64,000 nucleotides of DNA from an uncultured Pelagibacteraceae bacterium. Lineage in GTDB: Bacteria; Pseudomonadota; Alphaproteobacteria; Pelagibacterales; Pelagibacteraceae. Position numbers and translations under genes: made by a program. Location of the stretch: contig CACJXK010000003.1 of NCBI GenBank assembly GCA_902597335.1, positions 1-64,000 of the forward strand, in the 5' to 3' direction. Positions 20,928 through 30,341 of the stretch are shown here, piece by piece (the first letter of the stretch is position 1; the number at the start of each line of letters is the position of its first letter). Below the pieces are notes generated by a model. That model was given only the letters and a program-made list of their open reading frames with translations. It had not been told where the DNA came from and made no database searches.

Positions 20928-21437
20928 CTAAACCTTTTTGAAAAAACCAATTGCAGCACCAATGGTCGTCAAAAATCCAGCTAAAGGTAAGATTGCAACT
21001 GCATATTTTTTGGGCATATAATTTGGTTTGAACTCAATACCTTGCATACTAATTTCAAAATACCACATTTCCCAGTACTTTCCTCGCATACCCTCTACAA
21101 GTTCAATTCCATAAATAATTAAGACTACACCAATTATCATAATCATAATTTTCCAGAACTGACGTATATATAAAGAAAATCTGTCTGGTAATTTTTCATA
21201 AATTAAATTTAAAGCTACATGTTCATTATCTCTTGCTGTTAGAGAAAGTGCTATAAACATCAACCAAATATTACTTAATACTGTTAGCAAATCCCCCCAA
21301 ACAGGAGGGTTGTTAAAAACATATCGCATCGTAACATTGTAAAGAGTGAAACCAACCATCGCAGCTAACAAGAGTGAGCACATAGCTTCCAACGTGCGGT
21401 GAACAAAACGGTCAATGTTATTTAAAAAATTTTTCAT
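20928..21437 (-). CDS. dctQ: TRAP transporter small permease (DctQ)
   Basis: DctQ-like NNPPVWGDLLTVLSNIWLMFIALSLTARDNEHVAL. Confidence 0.85.
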   Translation of the reverse strand: MKNFLNNIDRFVHRTLEAMCSLLLAAMVGFTLYNVTMRYVFNNPPVWGDLLTVLSNIWLMFIALSLTARDNEHVALNLIYEKLPDRFSLYIRQFWKIMIMIIGVVLIIYGIELVEGMRGKYWEMWYFEISMQGIEFKPNYMPKKYAVAILPLAGFLTTIGAAIGFFKKV

Positions 21438-21441
21438 ATAA

Positions 21442-22725
21442 CTAATTACTTAATAGGTTTGGAAGAAACATTGTCAACTGTGGGATAATAAGAATAAAAA
21501 ATAAAAGTAAAAATAATCCAATCAAATAAGGAATTAACGCGATAGCAACCTTTTCAAGGCGGACTTGTGCTATTGTTGCAGATGTAAAGTAGGCAACACC
21601 AACTGGTGGTGTTACTGATCCAATTAAAAATCCAACTATTACAACCATAGCTGCTTGCACCTCTGGAAATCCTGCTTGAGACATAACATTCACTAGTACT
21701 GGACCAACAATGATAATGTTAACTGCTGAGTCCATTACCGTTCCAAGAAGGAAGATGAATAATATCAAAGCTAAAATAAACAATATAGGAGAGTCTGCTA
21801 AACCTAAAAGCCAGGTTTCGAGGTCACCAATTGCTCCAAGGGAAGTAAGCAACCAACTAAAGGGTCCTGATGCAGCAATTATAATAAAAACCATTGCTGA
21901 ATTACGGAATGCTCGACGAAAAGCACCAGTACAATCTTTCCACTTGATAGTTCTATAAACAAATACACCTGTAAATAAAGCAACCAAAGCAGTTATGGCT
22001 CCTGCCTCAACAACCGATGCTATACCACCCATAACTGAACCTACTAAAACTAAAGGTATTAAAAGGGCGAATGAAGATCTATATAATTCTTTTCCAGCTC
22101 GTCGTACTGAGAATGGTTCATCGCTTCGCTCAAAGTTATATTTAACTGCGAAGTAATGATTGATTACCATTATCACAACACCAATCAAGATCCCTGGTAT
22201 AATCCCAGCTGCAAATAAAGATGCAATCGAAATTTCAGTTGCGTTAGCAAGTACAATCATCATGATACTAGGCGGAATGATCCCTCCTATTGTAGAACTT
22301 ACTCCTGTAACCGCTGCTGAAAATGCAGCAGGGTAACCAGCTTTTTTCATTGCTGGCAGAACTAATGCTCCAACTGTAGCTGTATCTGCTACAACAGAAC
22401 CGTTCATTCCAGCAAAAAACATACTCACAAGTACATTTACTTGAGCCAACCCTCCTCTAATACGACCAATTAATGCCCTACTTAAAGCAACTAAACGGTC
22501 AGTAATCGTTGCACTTGTCATTAATTCACCCGTCAACATAAAGAATGCTATTGCTGTTAATGGTACTGAGTCAATAGCGGTAAACATTTGACTTGGAATT
22601 AAAACAAGAGGAACGGCGTCTGTTAGTAAAATGTAAACAAATGGTATAAGTATTAATATAAATCCAATAGGAGCTCCTAATAAAATTAAAAAAAGGAGTA
22701 CTACGAGTAAAATAATACTTTCCAT
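21442..22725 (-). CDS. dctM: TRAP transporter large permease (DctM)
   Basis: DctM motifs GVSSTIGGIIPPSIMM, GSVTPPVGVA. Confidence 0.92.
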   Translation of the reverse strand: MESIILLVVLLFLILLGAPIGFILILIPFVYILLTDAVPLVLIPSQMFTAIDSVPLTAIAFFMLTGELMTSATITDRLVALSRALIGRIRGGLAQVNVLVSMFFAGMNGSVVADTATVGALVLPAMKKAGYPAAFSAAVTGVSSTIGGIIPPSIMMIVLANATEISIASLFAAGIIPGILIGVVIMVINHYFAVKYNFERSDEPFSVRRAGKELYRSSFALLIPLVLVGSVMGGIASVVEAGAITALVALFTGVFVYRTIKWKDCTGAFRRAFRNSAMVFIIIAASGPFSWLLTSLGAIGDLETWLLGLADSPILFILALILFIFLLGTVMDSAVNIIIVGPVLVNVMSQAGFPEVQAAMVVIVGFLIGSVTPPVGVAYFTSATIAQVRLEKVAIALIPYLIGLFLLLFFILIIPQLTMFLPNLLSN

Positions 22726-22757
22726 AAATATTTTTAAGTTATGACTTGTTTTTTTTA

Positions 22758-22794
22758 AAGACCATCTAATTCTTAAAAAGAATTAGATGGTCTT
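22758..22794 (-). repeat. Perfect 17-bp inverted repeat (RNA hairpin) between dctP and dctM, no U-tract in dctP orientation
   Basis: AAGACCATCTAATTCTT-AAA-AAGAATTAGATGGTCTT. Confidence 0.85.
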
Positions 22795-22817
22795 CTTTAT
22801 ATAGTTTTTCGAACGAT

Positions 22818-23858
22818 TTATAGAGCTCCTGCTGCTTCTAACTGAGCAACAAATCCATCCATACCTTGTTCTAGAAGTACTCTTTTAGCTACTGCAGGTT
22901 CAAAAGTACCCTTAGCGTCTAACCAGGCACCAATTGCACCTGCTCTCCACTTAGTCATTTCCGCTTCTGTTGGCACATACCACTCTTTAGCAGATGCTTT
23001 AATTGCATCCTCACCATTCTTAATCCAAGCGTTATCTAACTCGTTTACTTTCTCTCCATAAGCATCGGCTGCTTCGTGTAACCATTTTCTTTGTTGATCA
23101 GTCAATGCATTATATTGCTTAGCATCCATCGCTAAAATATTTCCAGACCACATTCCACCAATCTCAGTAAAATATTTTGCAACTTCGTGAAGTTTTGCAA
23201 CATGCTGCCATGGACTTGCAACATATTGTCCTTCAACTACACCAGATTGAAGACCTTGATATAATTGACTCCAGTCATAAGGTGTTGGAGTTGCGCCCCA
23301 ATTTTTAACCAACATAAATTCAACCGGACTCTTAGTAGTTCTCCATTTAAGTCCTTTCATATCATCTGGTTCATGAACAGGTTTAGTTGCATTTCCAAGC
23401 TGTCTAAATCCACCACTTGAATATACAGAAAGGCAAATATGACCAGCATTTTCAAGAGCGAGTTTACACTGTCTTTCAGCTAACCATTCGTCTGATATTC
23501 TTTTCGCATCTTCAAGTGATTTGAAAATAAATGGTAAATCGAAAATTGCTAACTCTGGACCAAAATTACCGTAATTTGCAGTAGAACTAGTCCACAAAGC
23601 AATAAGTCCTTGGTTGGCTTGTTCACCACATTTTTGCTCTGCACATAAACTTCTTTGGTAATGAGGTTCAATTTTCATTTTACCTCCAGATGCTTTCTCC
23701 ATTGCTGGTATCAATGCCTGGTCTATTGCGTCACCAATTGGCATACCCAATCTTCCAGTTGTACCAAGCTTTAGAGTTATCTCTGCATAAGCAGCTTGAG
23801 CAAAAAATGCAATCGCAAAACCTGTGAGTAATGTCTTACAAATTTTTTTAATATACAT
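22818..23858 (-). CDS. dctP: TRAP transporter solute-binding protein (DctP)
   Basis: DctP family: signal peptide, GLKWRTTKSPVE, QLYQGLQSGVVEGQ. Confidence 0.9.
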   Translation of the reverse strand: MYIKKICKTLLTGFAIAFFAQAAYAEITLKLGTTGRLGMPIGDAIDQALIPAMEKASGGKMKIEPHYQRSLCAEQKCGEQANQGLIALWTSSTANYGNFGPELAIFDLPFIFKSLEDAKRISDEWLAERQCKLALENAGHICLSVYSSGGFRQLGNATKPVHEPDDMKGLKWRTTKSPVEFMLVKNWGATPTPYDWSQLYQGLQSGVVEGQYVASPWQHVAKLHEVAKYFTEIGGMWSGNILAMDAKQYNALTDQQRKWLHEAADAYGEKVNELDNAWIKNGEDAIKASAKEWYVPTEAEMTKWRAGAIGAWLDAKGTFEPAVAKRVLLEQGMDGFVAQLEAAGAL

Positions 23859-24073
23859 ATATTTATCTCCTATAATTTAATTAAATTATTGATATTTAAA
23901 TTCAAATCGAGCGCGAAGTAAAACAAAAAAGATAATTTTATTATCAAAATGGGTTTGCAATCAAAAGTTGTATTATTAATTTTTAGTTAATCTATTTATT
24001 TTAGTCTAAAGGTGCCTTAGATTTAAAATTATTAAATAAAATAAAATAAATTTAAATTTATAGAAAGAATTTT

Positions 24074-25561
24074 ATGAGCTCAGGAAACAAGTATAAATCA
24101 ATAGCCAATAAACTCAAATTTGAAGGAAGAGCATTCATCAATGGTAAATATGTAAACGCAATCGATGGAAAAAAGTTTGAAACTATCAATCCTGCAACGG
24201 GTAAAAAACTTTGCGCTGTTGCAAAATGTAATCACAAAGATGTTGATTTAGCAGTTAAAGTCTCAAGAAAAGCTTTCAATAGTGGAGTTTGGTCTAAGAG
24301 TTCACCTGAACATAGAAAAGAAGTTTTATTAAAATTTGCTGAACTACTTAGAAAACATGGTGATGAAAATTCAGTTTTAGAGTGTATAGATACAGGAAAA
24401 CTTATTGGAGACTGCATTAATGAGGTTGCAAATGATGCGCCAATGCATTTTCAATGGTATGGAGAATTAATTGATAAAGTATTTGGGAAAGTTGGTCCAA
24501 CTGAACCATCCATTACAAGTTTAATTGTTAAAGAGCCAATAGGAGTTGTTGCTGGAATTGTTCCTTGGAACTTTCCCTTAATGATGGCTGTATGGAAGAT
24601 GGCGCCAGCTCTTGCAGCGGGTTGCTCGGTTATAATTAAGCCAGCAGAAGATACACCACTTACAGCAATAAGAGTTGCTCAAATTGGAAAAGAAGCTGGA
24701 ATACCAGATGGTGTTTTAAATGTACTTCCAGGTTATGGTGATGTTGGGGAGGCTCTAGGTAGACACAAAGATGTTGATGCAGTTTCTTTTACGGGATCAA
24801 CTGAAGTGGGTGGCTATTTCTTAAAATACTCAAGTGAAAGTAATTTAAAACCTGTCGCATTAGAGATGGGAGGAAAAAGTCCATTTATAGTTTTAGAAGA
24901 TGCTAAAATTACAGATGATCTAATTGATAATGCTATGAATTCTGCATTTTGGAACGGCGGACAAAACTGCTCAGCAAATATGAGACAGATAGTTCATAAA
25001 AAAGTTAAAGACGAATTTTTAGACAAAGTTATAAAAAAAGTTAAAAAACTTAAAGTAGGAGATCCGTTAGATTTAAAATCAAATATGGGATCTATGATTT
25101 CAAAAGGACATTTACAAACTGTTGATGGATATATTCAAAAGGGGATTGATGAGGGAGCAAAACTTTTATCTGGAGGAGTTTCAAGTAAAAACCAAAAAGG
25201 TTTTTATGCAAAACCGACACTTTTTGATGGATTAAAAGAAAATATGACTATTGCTCAAGAGGAAATATTTGGACCAGTGCTTGGTGTTTTGACAGTTAAA
25301 AATGATGAGGAAGCTTTGAAAATTGCCAGTAATTCGAAATATGGATTGCATGCTAGTGTATTTACTCAAGATATTAATAGAGCGTTTCATTTAGCTAAAA
25401 GTTTGCCTTGTGGAACTGTATCAGTAAACACTTTTTCTGAAGGAGACATTAAAACTCCATTTGGAGGCTATAAACAATCTGGCTCACTAAGTAGAGATCA
25501 AGGTACTGAGGCTCTAAATTCGTTTCTTCAAACAAAAACAATTTGGATAAGTCATAATTAA
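24074..25561 (+). CDS. NAD-dependent aldehyde dehydrogenase
   Basis: VPWNFPLMMAVWK, LEMGGKSPFIV, NGGQNCSAN. Confidence 0.93.
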   Translation: MSSGNKYKSIANKLKFEGRAFINGKYVNAIDGKKFETINPATGKKLCAVAKCNHKDVDLAVKVSRKAFNSGVWSKSSPEHRKEVLLKFAELLRKHGDENSVLECIDTGKLIGDCINEVANDAPMHFQWYGELIDKVFGKVGPTEPSITSLIVKEPIGVVAGIVPWNFPLMMAVWKMAPALAAGCSVIIKPAEDTPLTAIRVAQIGKEAGIPDGVLNVLPGYGDVGEALGRHKDVDAVSFTGSTEVGGYFLKYSSESNLKPVALEMGGKSPFIVLEDAKITDDLIDNAMNSAFWNGGQNCSANMRQIVHKKVKDEFLDKVIKKVKKLKVGDPLDLKSNMGSMISKGHLQTVDGYIQKGIDEGAKLLSGGVSSKNQKGFYAKPTLFDGLKENMTIAQEEIFGPVLGVLTVKNDEEALKIASNSKYGLHASVFTQDINRAFHLAKSLPCGTVSVNTFSEGDIKTPFGGYKQSGSLSRDQGTEALNSFLQTKTIWISHN

Positions 25562-26716
25562 TTGATGATCAAACAATACAAAATAAGTGTGCCTAAAAGC
25601 ACACTTAACGACATTTATAAAAAAGTAAGAGAATTTCCTTGGAATGATGCTCAAAATATGGGTGGTTGGGAGTATGGAACCAACTTAAATTATTTAAAGA
25701 GTATATCTAAATACTGGATTTCAAAGTACAATTGGAAAAAATTTGAAAACAAAATCAATTCATTTAAAAATTATAAAACTAAAGTTGAAGATATAAACTT
25801 ACATTTTATTTTTGAAAAAAGTAAAAATCCTAATTCTAGACCATTATTACTTTTACATGGATGGCCAGGAAGTATATCCGAATTTTTGAATATCATTCCA
25901 AGACTTGCTCACCCAGAAAAATATGGAGGAAAAATTGAAGATGGATTTGATGTAATTGTTCCATCTTTACCAGGATTTGGATTTTCCTCTCAAATCAAAA
26001 AAGCCTTAGGACCAAGAAAAATAGGAAAGATGTTAAATAAATTTATGGTTAAAAATTTAGGCTATAAAAATTATTTTGTTCAAGGTGGTGATTGGGGAGC
26101 AACTATTGCTGGATGGATTGGTCTTGATAGCTCAAAGAATTGCAAAGGGATACACATTAATTGTTTACCTCTTAGACATCCAAAAGGACCAAAAAATAGT
26201 AAAGAAAAAAAATGGGAGAAAAAATTTAACTTTGACCAAATTATGCAAGAGGGATATAGAACTCAACAAGCTACAAAGCCTCAAACCTTGTCTTATGCAA
26301 TGATAGATAGTCCTGTAGGAACAGCAGCATGGATTTTGGAAAAATTTCACGGTTGGTCAGATTTAAAAATGGGTAAGATTGAAAAAACATTTTCAAAAGA
26401 TGAATTGTTATCAAATATAATGATTTATATTATAACTAAAAGTTTTAATACTGCCAGCTGGATATATTTTGGTAGAAGAAAAGAAGGTGGAAGATCTTTT
26501 CCAAAAAACTTTAAAAGAATAAATGTGCCTACAGCAATAGCAATTTTTCCAAAAGAAATGCTAGAATGGCCTCCTAAATCATACGTAAATAGAATTTTTA
26601 ATATAAAAAGATGGAGGAAATTTCCAAACGGTGGTCATTTTGCAGCTTTGGAAGAACCAGAAATTCTAGTGAGCGATATACTTTCATTTTTTAACAAGGA
26701 TTTAAAAAGTTTTTAA
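25562..26716 (+). CDS. Epoxide hydrolase (EHN/alpha-beta hydrolase family)
   Basis: LLLHGWPGSISEF; GGDWGATIAGWIG; GGHFAALEEPE. Confidence 0.88.
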   Translation: MMIKQYKISVPKSTLNDIYKKVREFPWNDAQNMGGWEYGTNLNYLKSISKYWISKYNWKKFENKINSFKNYKTKVEDINLHFIFEKSKNPNSRPLLLLHGWPGSISEFLNIIPRLAHPEKYGGKIEDGFDVIVPSLPGFGFSSQIKKALGPRKIGKMLNKFMVKNLGYKNYFVQGGDWGATIAGWIGLDSSKNCKGIHINCLPLRHPKGPKNSKEKKWEKKFNFDQIMQEGYRTQQATKPQTLSYAMIDSPVGTAAWILEKFHGWSDLKMGKIEKTFSKDELLSNIMIYIITKSFNTASWIYFGRRKEGGRSFPKNFKRINVPTAIAIFPKEMLEWPPKSYVNRIFNIKRWRKFPNGGHFAALEEPEILVSDILSFFNKDLKSF

Positions 26717-27732
26717 TGGAAAAAAATAAACTTAAAAAAATCATAATTGAAATATTTAGAAAACATAAACTATCAACAAATCACTCAGAAATATGTGCTG
26801 ACGCAATAATTAATGCCGAGTTAGTTGGCGCTCCAACTCATGGTTTGTCTAGACTAAAAATGTACTGTGAACGCATAAGACATAAATTAATTAATCCAAA
26901 ACCTAAAATAAAAATTAAAAATATTTCTCAATCTGTAGCTCATATAAATGCTGATGATAGCATTGGTTTTGTTGCAGCCGATATAGCAATAAAAAAAGCG
27001 ATAAAAAATGCCAAAAAAAGTGGAATTGGATTAGTAGCTGTTAAAAATAGTGGTCATTATGGAATGTCAGGATATTACGCGGAACAAGCAGTAAAAAAGA
27101 ATATGATAGCTTTGGTATTTACTAATGCCCCACCTGCAATTGCCCCCCATGGTGCTATCAAGTCATTGTTTGGTACAAATCCAATTTGTTTTGGATCGCC
27201 AACAGGATCAAATGCACCATTCATTTTAGATACATCTGTTTCAATGATCAATAGAGGAAAAATTAGAGTTGCATCGAGAACTAATTCAAAAATTCCAGAA
27301 GGAGTTGCTTTAGATAAGTTTGGCAAACCTACAACTAATGCTATTAAAGCGCTTGAAGGTGTCCAGCTTCCTATTGCAGGTTTTAGAGGTTCTGGTCTTG
27401 CATGGATGGTTGATATATTAAGTGGAGTTTATACTGGAGGTAATCATGGTGGAAAAGTAAAAGATCCGTTTGATGATTTTTCAGGACCACAAAATATTGG
27501 TCATTTATTTATAGTAATGAAAGCAAATTTGTTTCAATCAAATTTTAAAAAAAGAATTAAAGAAAATATAAAAAGAATAAAAAAACTTCCAAAACTGAAA
27601 GGGTTAAAGGAGATATTATATCCCGGAGAAAATAAATTAAGAAGATACAAAAAAAATTTAAAATCAGAAATAAAAATACCAGAAAATATAAAAGAAGATA
27701 TTCGAATTCTTATTAGTAGTAAAAATTTTTAG
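26716..27732 (+). CDS. Ldh2/malate-L-lactate-ureidoglycolate dehydrogenase family oxidoreductase
   Basis: AELVGAPTHGLSR; NSGHYGMSGYYAEQA; GTNPICFG. Confidence 0.9.
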   Translation: MEKNKLKKIIIEIFRKHKLSTNHSEICADAIINAELVGAPTHGLSRLKMYCERIRHKLINPKPKIKIKNISQSVAHINADDSIGFVAADIAIKKAIKNAKKSGIGLVAVKNSGHYGMSGYYAEQAVKKNMIALVFTNAPPAIAPHGAIKSLFGTNPICFGSPTGSNAPFILDTSVSMINRGKIRVASRTNSKIPEGVALDKFGKPTTNAIKALEGVQLPIAGFRGSGLAWMVDILSGVYTGGNHGGKVKDPFDDFSGPQNIGHLFIVMKANLFQSNFKKRIKENIKRIKKLPKLKGLKEILYPGENKLRRYKKNLKSEIKIPENIKEDIRILISSKNF

Positions 27733-28064
27733 CCTGCGCGCCCTAAATAATTTACCATTATAACTCCAGTCACAATTAAACAAATCCCAATAAAACCATA
27801 TACATTAGGTACTTGATTATATTTTAACATTCCAAATATTACTACTCCCGCTACTGTCAAACCACTATAAGTGGAGTAACTAAAAGCAACAGGTATAACT
27901 GACATTGCTTTAGCTAATGAAAACATTGTTATAGTCATTAAAAGTAGGCATGCGATTGTAGGAGTTAATTTTGTGAAACCTTCAGAAATTTTAGCAAAAC
28001 TATTCGCTGCTATTCCTGTTGTTATTCCTAAAGCTAAAATTAAATAACTTGTAAATGGTTTCAT
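27729..28064 (-). CDS. SMR-like small membrane transporter
   Basis: Four-TM SMR pattern with FAKISEGF; Glu14-equivalent is Gly. Confidence 0.75.
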   Translation of the reverse strand: MKPFTSYLILALGITTGIAANSFAKISEGFTKLTPTIACLLLMTITMFSLAKAMSVIPVAFSYSTYSGLTVAGVVIFGMLKYNQVPNVYGFIGICLIVTGVIMVNYLGRAG

Positions 28065-28153
28065 TGAATCATTATTAACTAATAATTATTAATTACAACA
28101 ATAGATAATAGTTTAAAATTCTAAGGTTTCTTTAACAATTAATTTTGAAAATC

Positions 28154-28366
28154 TCAGTTAGATACAAAAAAGCCAATAGCACCTAAGACTAAAATTAATA
28201 TGAGAGTATAAACTCTAGTCTTTAAAGACTCTTTTTTTTCTTTTTTGATAATTCTTAGTTTAAGAGCACTGATATTTACTTTTTGAGGGGTATCAATATT
28301 TACGTCACCTGTTAATTGAGAAGAAATTTCAATATCAGATGCTCTTCTGTTATTATTATAACTCAT
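28154..28366 (-). CDS. Hypothetical 70-aa protein with C-terminal TM
   Basis: ORF with hydrophobic C-terminus. Confidence 0.45.
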   Translation of the reverse strand: MSYNNNRRASDIEISSQLTGDVNIDTPQKVNISALKLRIIKKEKKESLKTRVYTLILILVLGAIGFFVSN

Positions 28367-28414
28367 ATAGTTTGATTAAAACACATCTTTAATTTTAAAA
28401 ATTTTATACTGTGT

Positions 28415-28456
28415 CCAAAATGGGTTTTGAACAACTAATTGTATGTCCATTTTGGG
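28415..28456. promoter_or_regulatory. Candidate operator: CCAAAATGG(G) and CCATTTTGG(G), 32 bp start-to-start
   Basis: Paired near-palindromic boxes upstream of regulator gene; related sequence at 23945. Confidence 0.5.
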
Positions 28457-28486
28457 TTTGAAGTAATAGAATAGTATTCTATCAAT

Positions 28487-29434
28487 ATGATTATAGACAC
28501 TTGTGATTTTAACAAAAAATATATTCAAAAAATAATTAAAGAAAATTTTGAAAAACTTGCACCAACATACTACAGATTGTTATCTGAATGGATGAATTCA
28601 TCTTATGAGATTTTTAACGATATAGATAAGTACCGGATTATTCTTTATCTAATAAATAAAGATTTTGATCATTATATACAAATTAAGAAAATAGAGAGCT
28701 ATGATAATTTTTTTATGTTTGATAAATCTTTAGAACTAGATCGAATAAATATAATTGAAATATCAAAAAATTTAAATATCCCAAAAGAAAGTGCTAGAAG
28801 AAAAATTCTAGACCTTGAAAAATTAGGAGTGCTTAAAAAAATTGGAAAAAAAATATATATAGATAGATCAGCTTATAAATTAGTCCGACCTAGAAACACT
28901 CTTAAAAATTTAAGCATATTATTGTCAAATATTGCTGAAGTATTTAAAAAAGTAGAATTTGCAAACAAATCTTTGAATGTTGACGAAGTATCAGAACATT
29001 TAAAGAATAATTTTACATATTGCTGGTACTATTTTTATATATTTATTTTTACTTTAACCTCAAGATGGAAAAGACAGCTAGGAGATCTTGAAATTTATGC
29101 AGTAGGTATGGTTATTACTTGTCACTCTATTGAAAATAAATCTTACGAAGGGGTTGGTTTAAATTTTTCAGAATGGAAGAAAGACATTTTAAATATTAAT
29201 GAAAGCGGAGTAAACACTATGTCAATTTCAGAAATAACTCATATTCCAAGACCAACTGTTGTTAGAAAATTAAATTATTTATTAAAAAATAAATACATAA
29301 GTGTTAATAAAAAAAAACAATTTACAATAAATATGAAAGATCAAGCCTTAGTTGATACAATTAAAATTCAGGAGCAAAATATATCGTCTTTATCAGATTT
29401 GGTTTTTAAAATATTTCAAAAGATTAAAAATTAA
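28487..29434 (+). CDS. Transcriptional regulator with two winged-helix DNA-binding segments
   Basis: IEISKNLNIPKESARRKILDLEKLGVLKKIGKKIYI and MSISEITHIPRPTVVRKLNYLLKNKYISVNKKKQFTI. Confidence 0.65.
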   Translation: MIIDTCDFNKKYIQKIIKENFEKLAPTYYRLLSEWMNSSYEIFNDIDKYRIILYLINKDFDHYIQIKKIESYDNFFMFDKSLELDRINIIEISKNLNIPKESARRKILDLEKLGVLKKIGKKIYIDRSAYKLVRPRNTLKNLSILLSNIAEVFKKVEFANKSLNVDEVSEHLKNNFTYCWYYFYIFIFTLTSRWKRQLGDLEIYAVGMVITCHSIENKSYEGVGLNFSEWKKDILNINESGVNTMSISEITHIPRPTVVRKLNYLLKNKYISVNKKKQFTINMKDQALVDTIKIQEQNISSLSDLVFKIFQKIKN

Positions 29435-30279
29435 TTAGCCCTTCTAAGTATAAGAATAAATATAAAACCTGTTAAGTACATTATAAGTGCGTATGCGGCT
29501 GTAGGAATTATATAACTAATATCATTAAATATTTGTGTAGCTACAAATATTGCTAATGTTCCATTTTGAAGACCACATTCAATTGAAATACATTTTCTTT
29601 GTTTAATGCCACTCGCGAATAATTTTGCGATAAAGTATCCCAATGTCATCATTACAATGTTAAGAATAAGCACGGCTATTCCAGCCTGTTTAAAATAGTT
29701 TAAAATATTATCTTTTTCTTCAACCAAAATTGCAGCAAAAACGATTAGAAATAAAACTATTGTAATTTTCTCAATTATAGAAATATTTGAGGAAATAAAG
29801 TTACCTGCAAATTTTCTAATAATCATTCCTAAAATCACAGGCACTGTAACAACTAAAGCCATTTTTAACGCAATACCAGTCATGGTTAGATTAGAGGATA
29901 TATCTGAAACACCCAACAAATCTGCAGATTTGAAAATAATGAAAGGTACGGAAATAATACTTATTAGGCTAATTATTGCAGTTAAAGATATTGATAATGC
30001 AACATCTCCATTTGCAAATTTTGTCATTACATTTGAAGTCACTCCTCCTGGTGCAGCTGCGATAATCATAACACCCACAGCAATTACAGTAGGTAAATTC
30101 AATATTAGCACAAGGATGTATGCAATGACGGGTAATAGTATCAGTTGGCAAGCAAAACCAATTAGAAAATCTTTTGGATTATTAAGTACTCTTAAAAAAT
30201 CTCGACCTGTTAAACCTAATCCAAGGCCTAACATTATAAGAGCTAAAGAAATTGGAGCTATTTTTGTAACTATTTCCAC
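29431..30279 (-). CDS. Bile acid:sodium symporter (BASS) family transporter
   Basis: AAAPGGVTSNVMTKFANGDVALS; IECGLQNGTLA. Confidence 0.88.
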   Translation of the reverse strand: MEIVTKIAPISLALIMLGLGLGLTGRDFLRVLNNPKDFLIGFACQLILLPVIAYILVLILNLPTVIAVGVMIIAAAPGGVTSNVMTKFANGDVALSISLTAIISLISIISVPFIIFKSADLLGVSDISSNLTMTGIALKMALVVTVPVILGMIIRKFAGNFISSNISIIEKITIVLFLIVFAAILVEEKDNILNYFKQAGIAVLILNIVMMTLGYFIAKLFASGIKQRKCISIECGLQNGTLAIFVATQIFNDISYIIPTAAYALIMYLTGFIFILILRRAN

Positions 30280-30341
30280 TATTTATCCTTATATCAATAA
30301 TAGTATATTAGTTTAACTATTATTTTAGTATATATAATCCA

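Noticed and set aside
29969-30151. Cys-rich minus-strand ORF MPTDTITRHCIHPCANIEFTYCNCCGCYD...
   Set aside because: Out-of-frame shadow of the BASS transporter CDS on the same strand.
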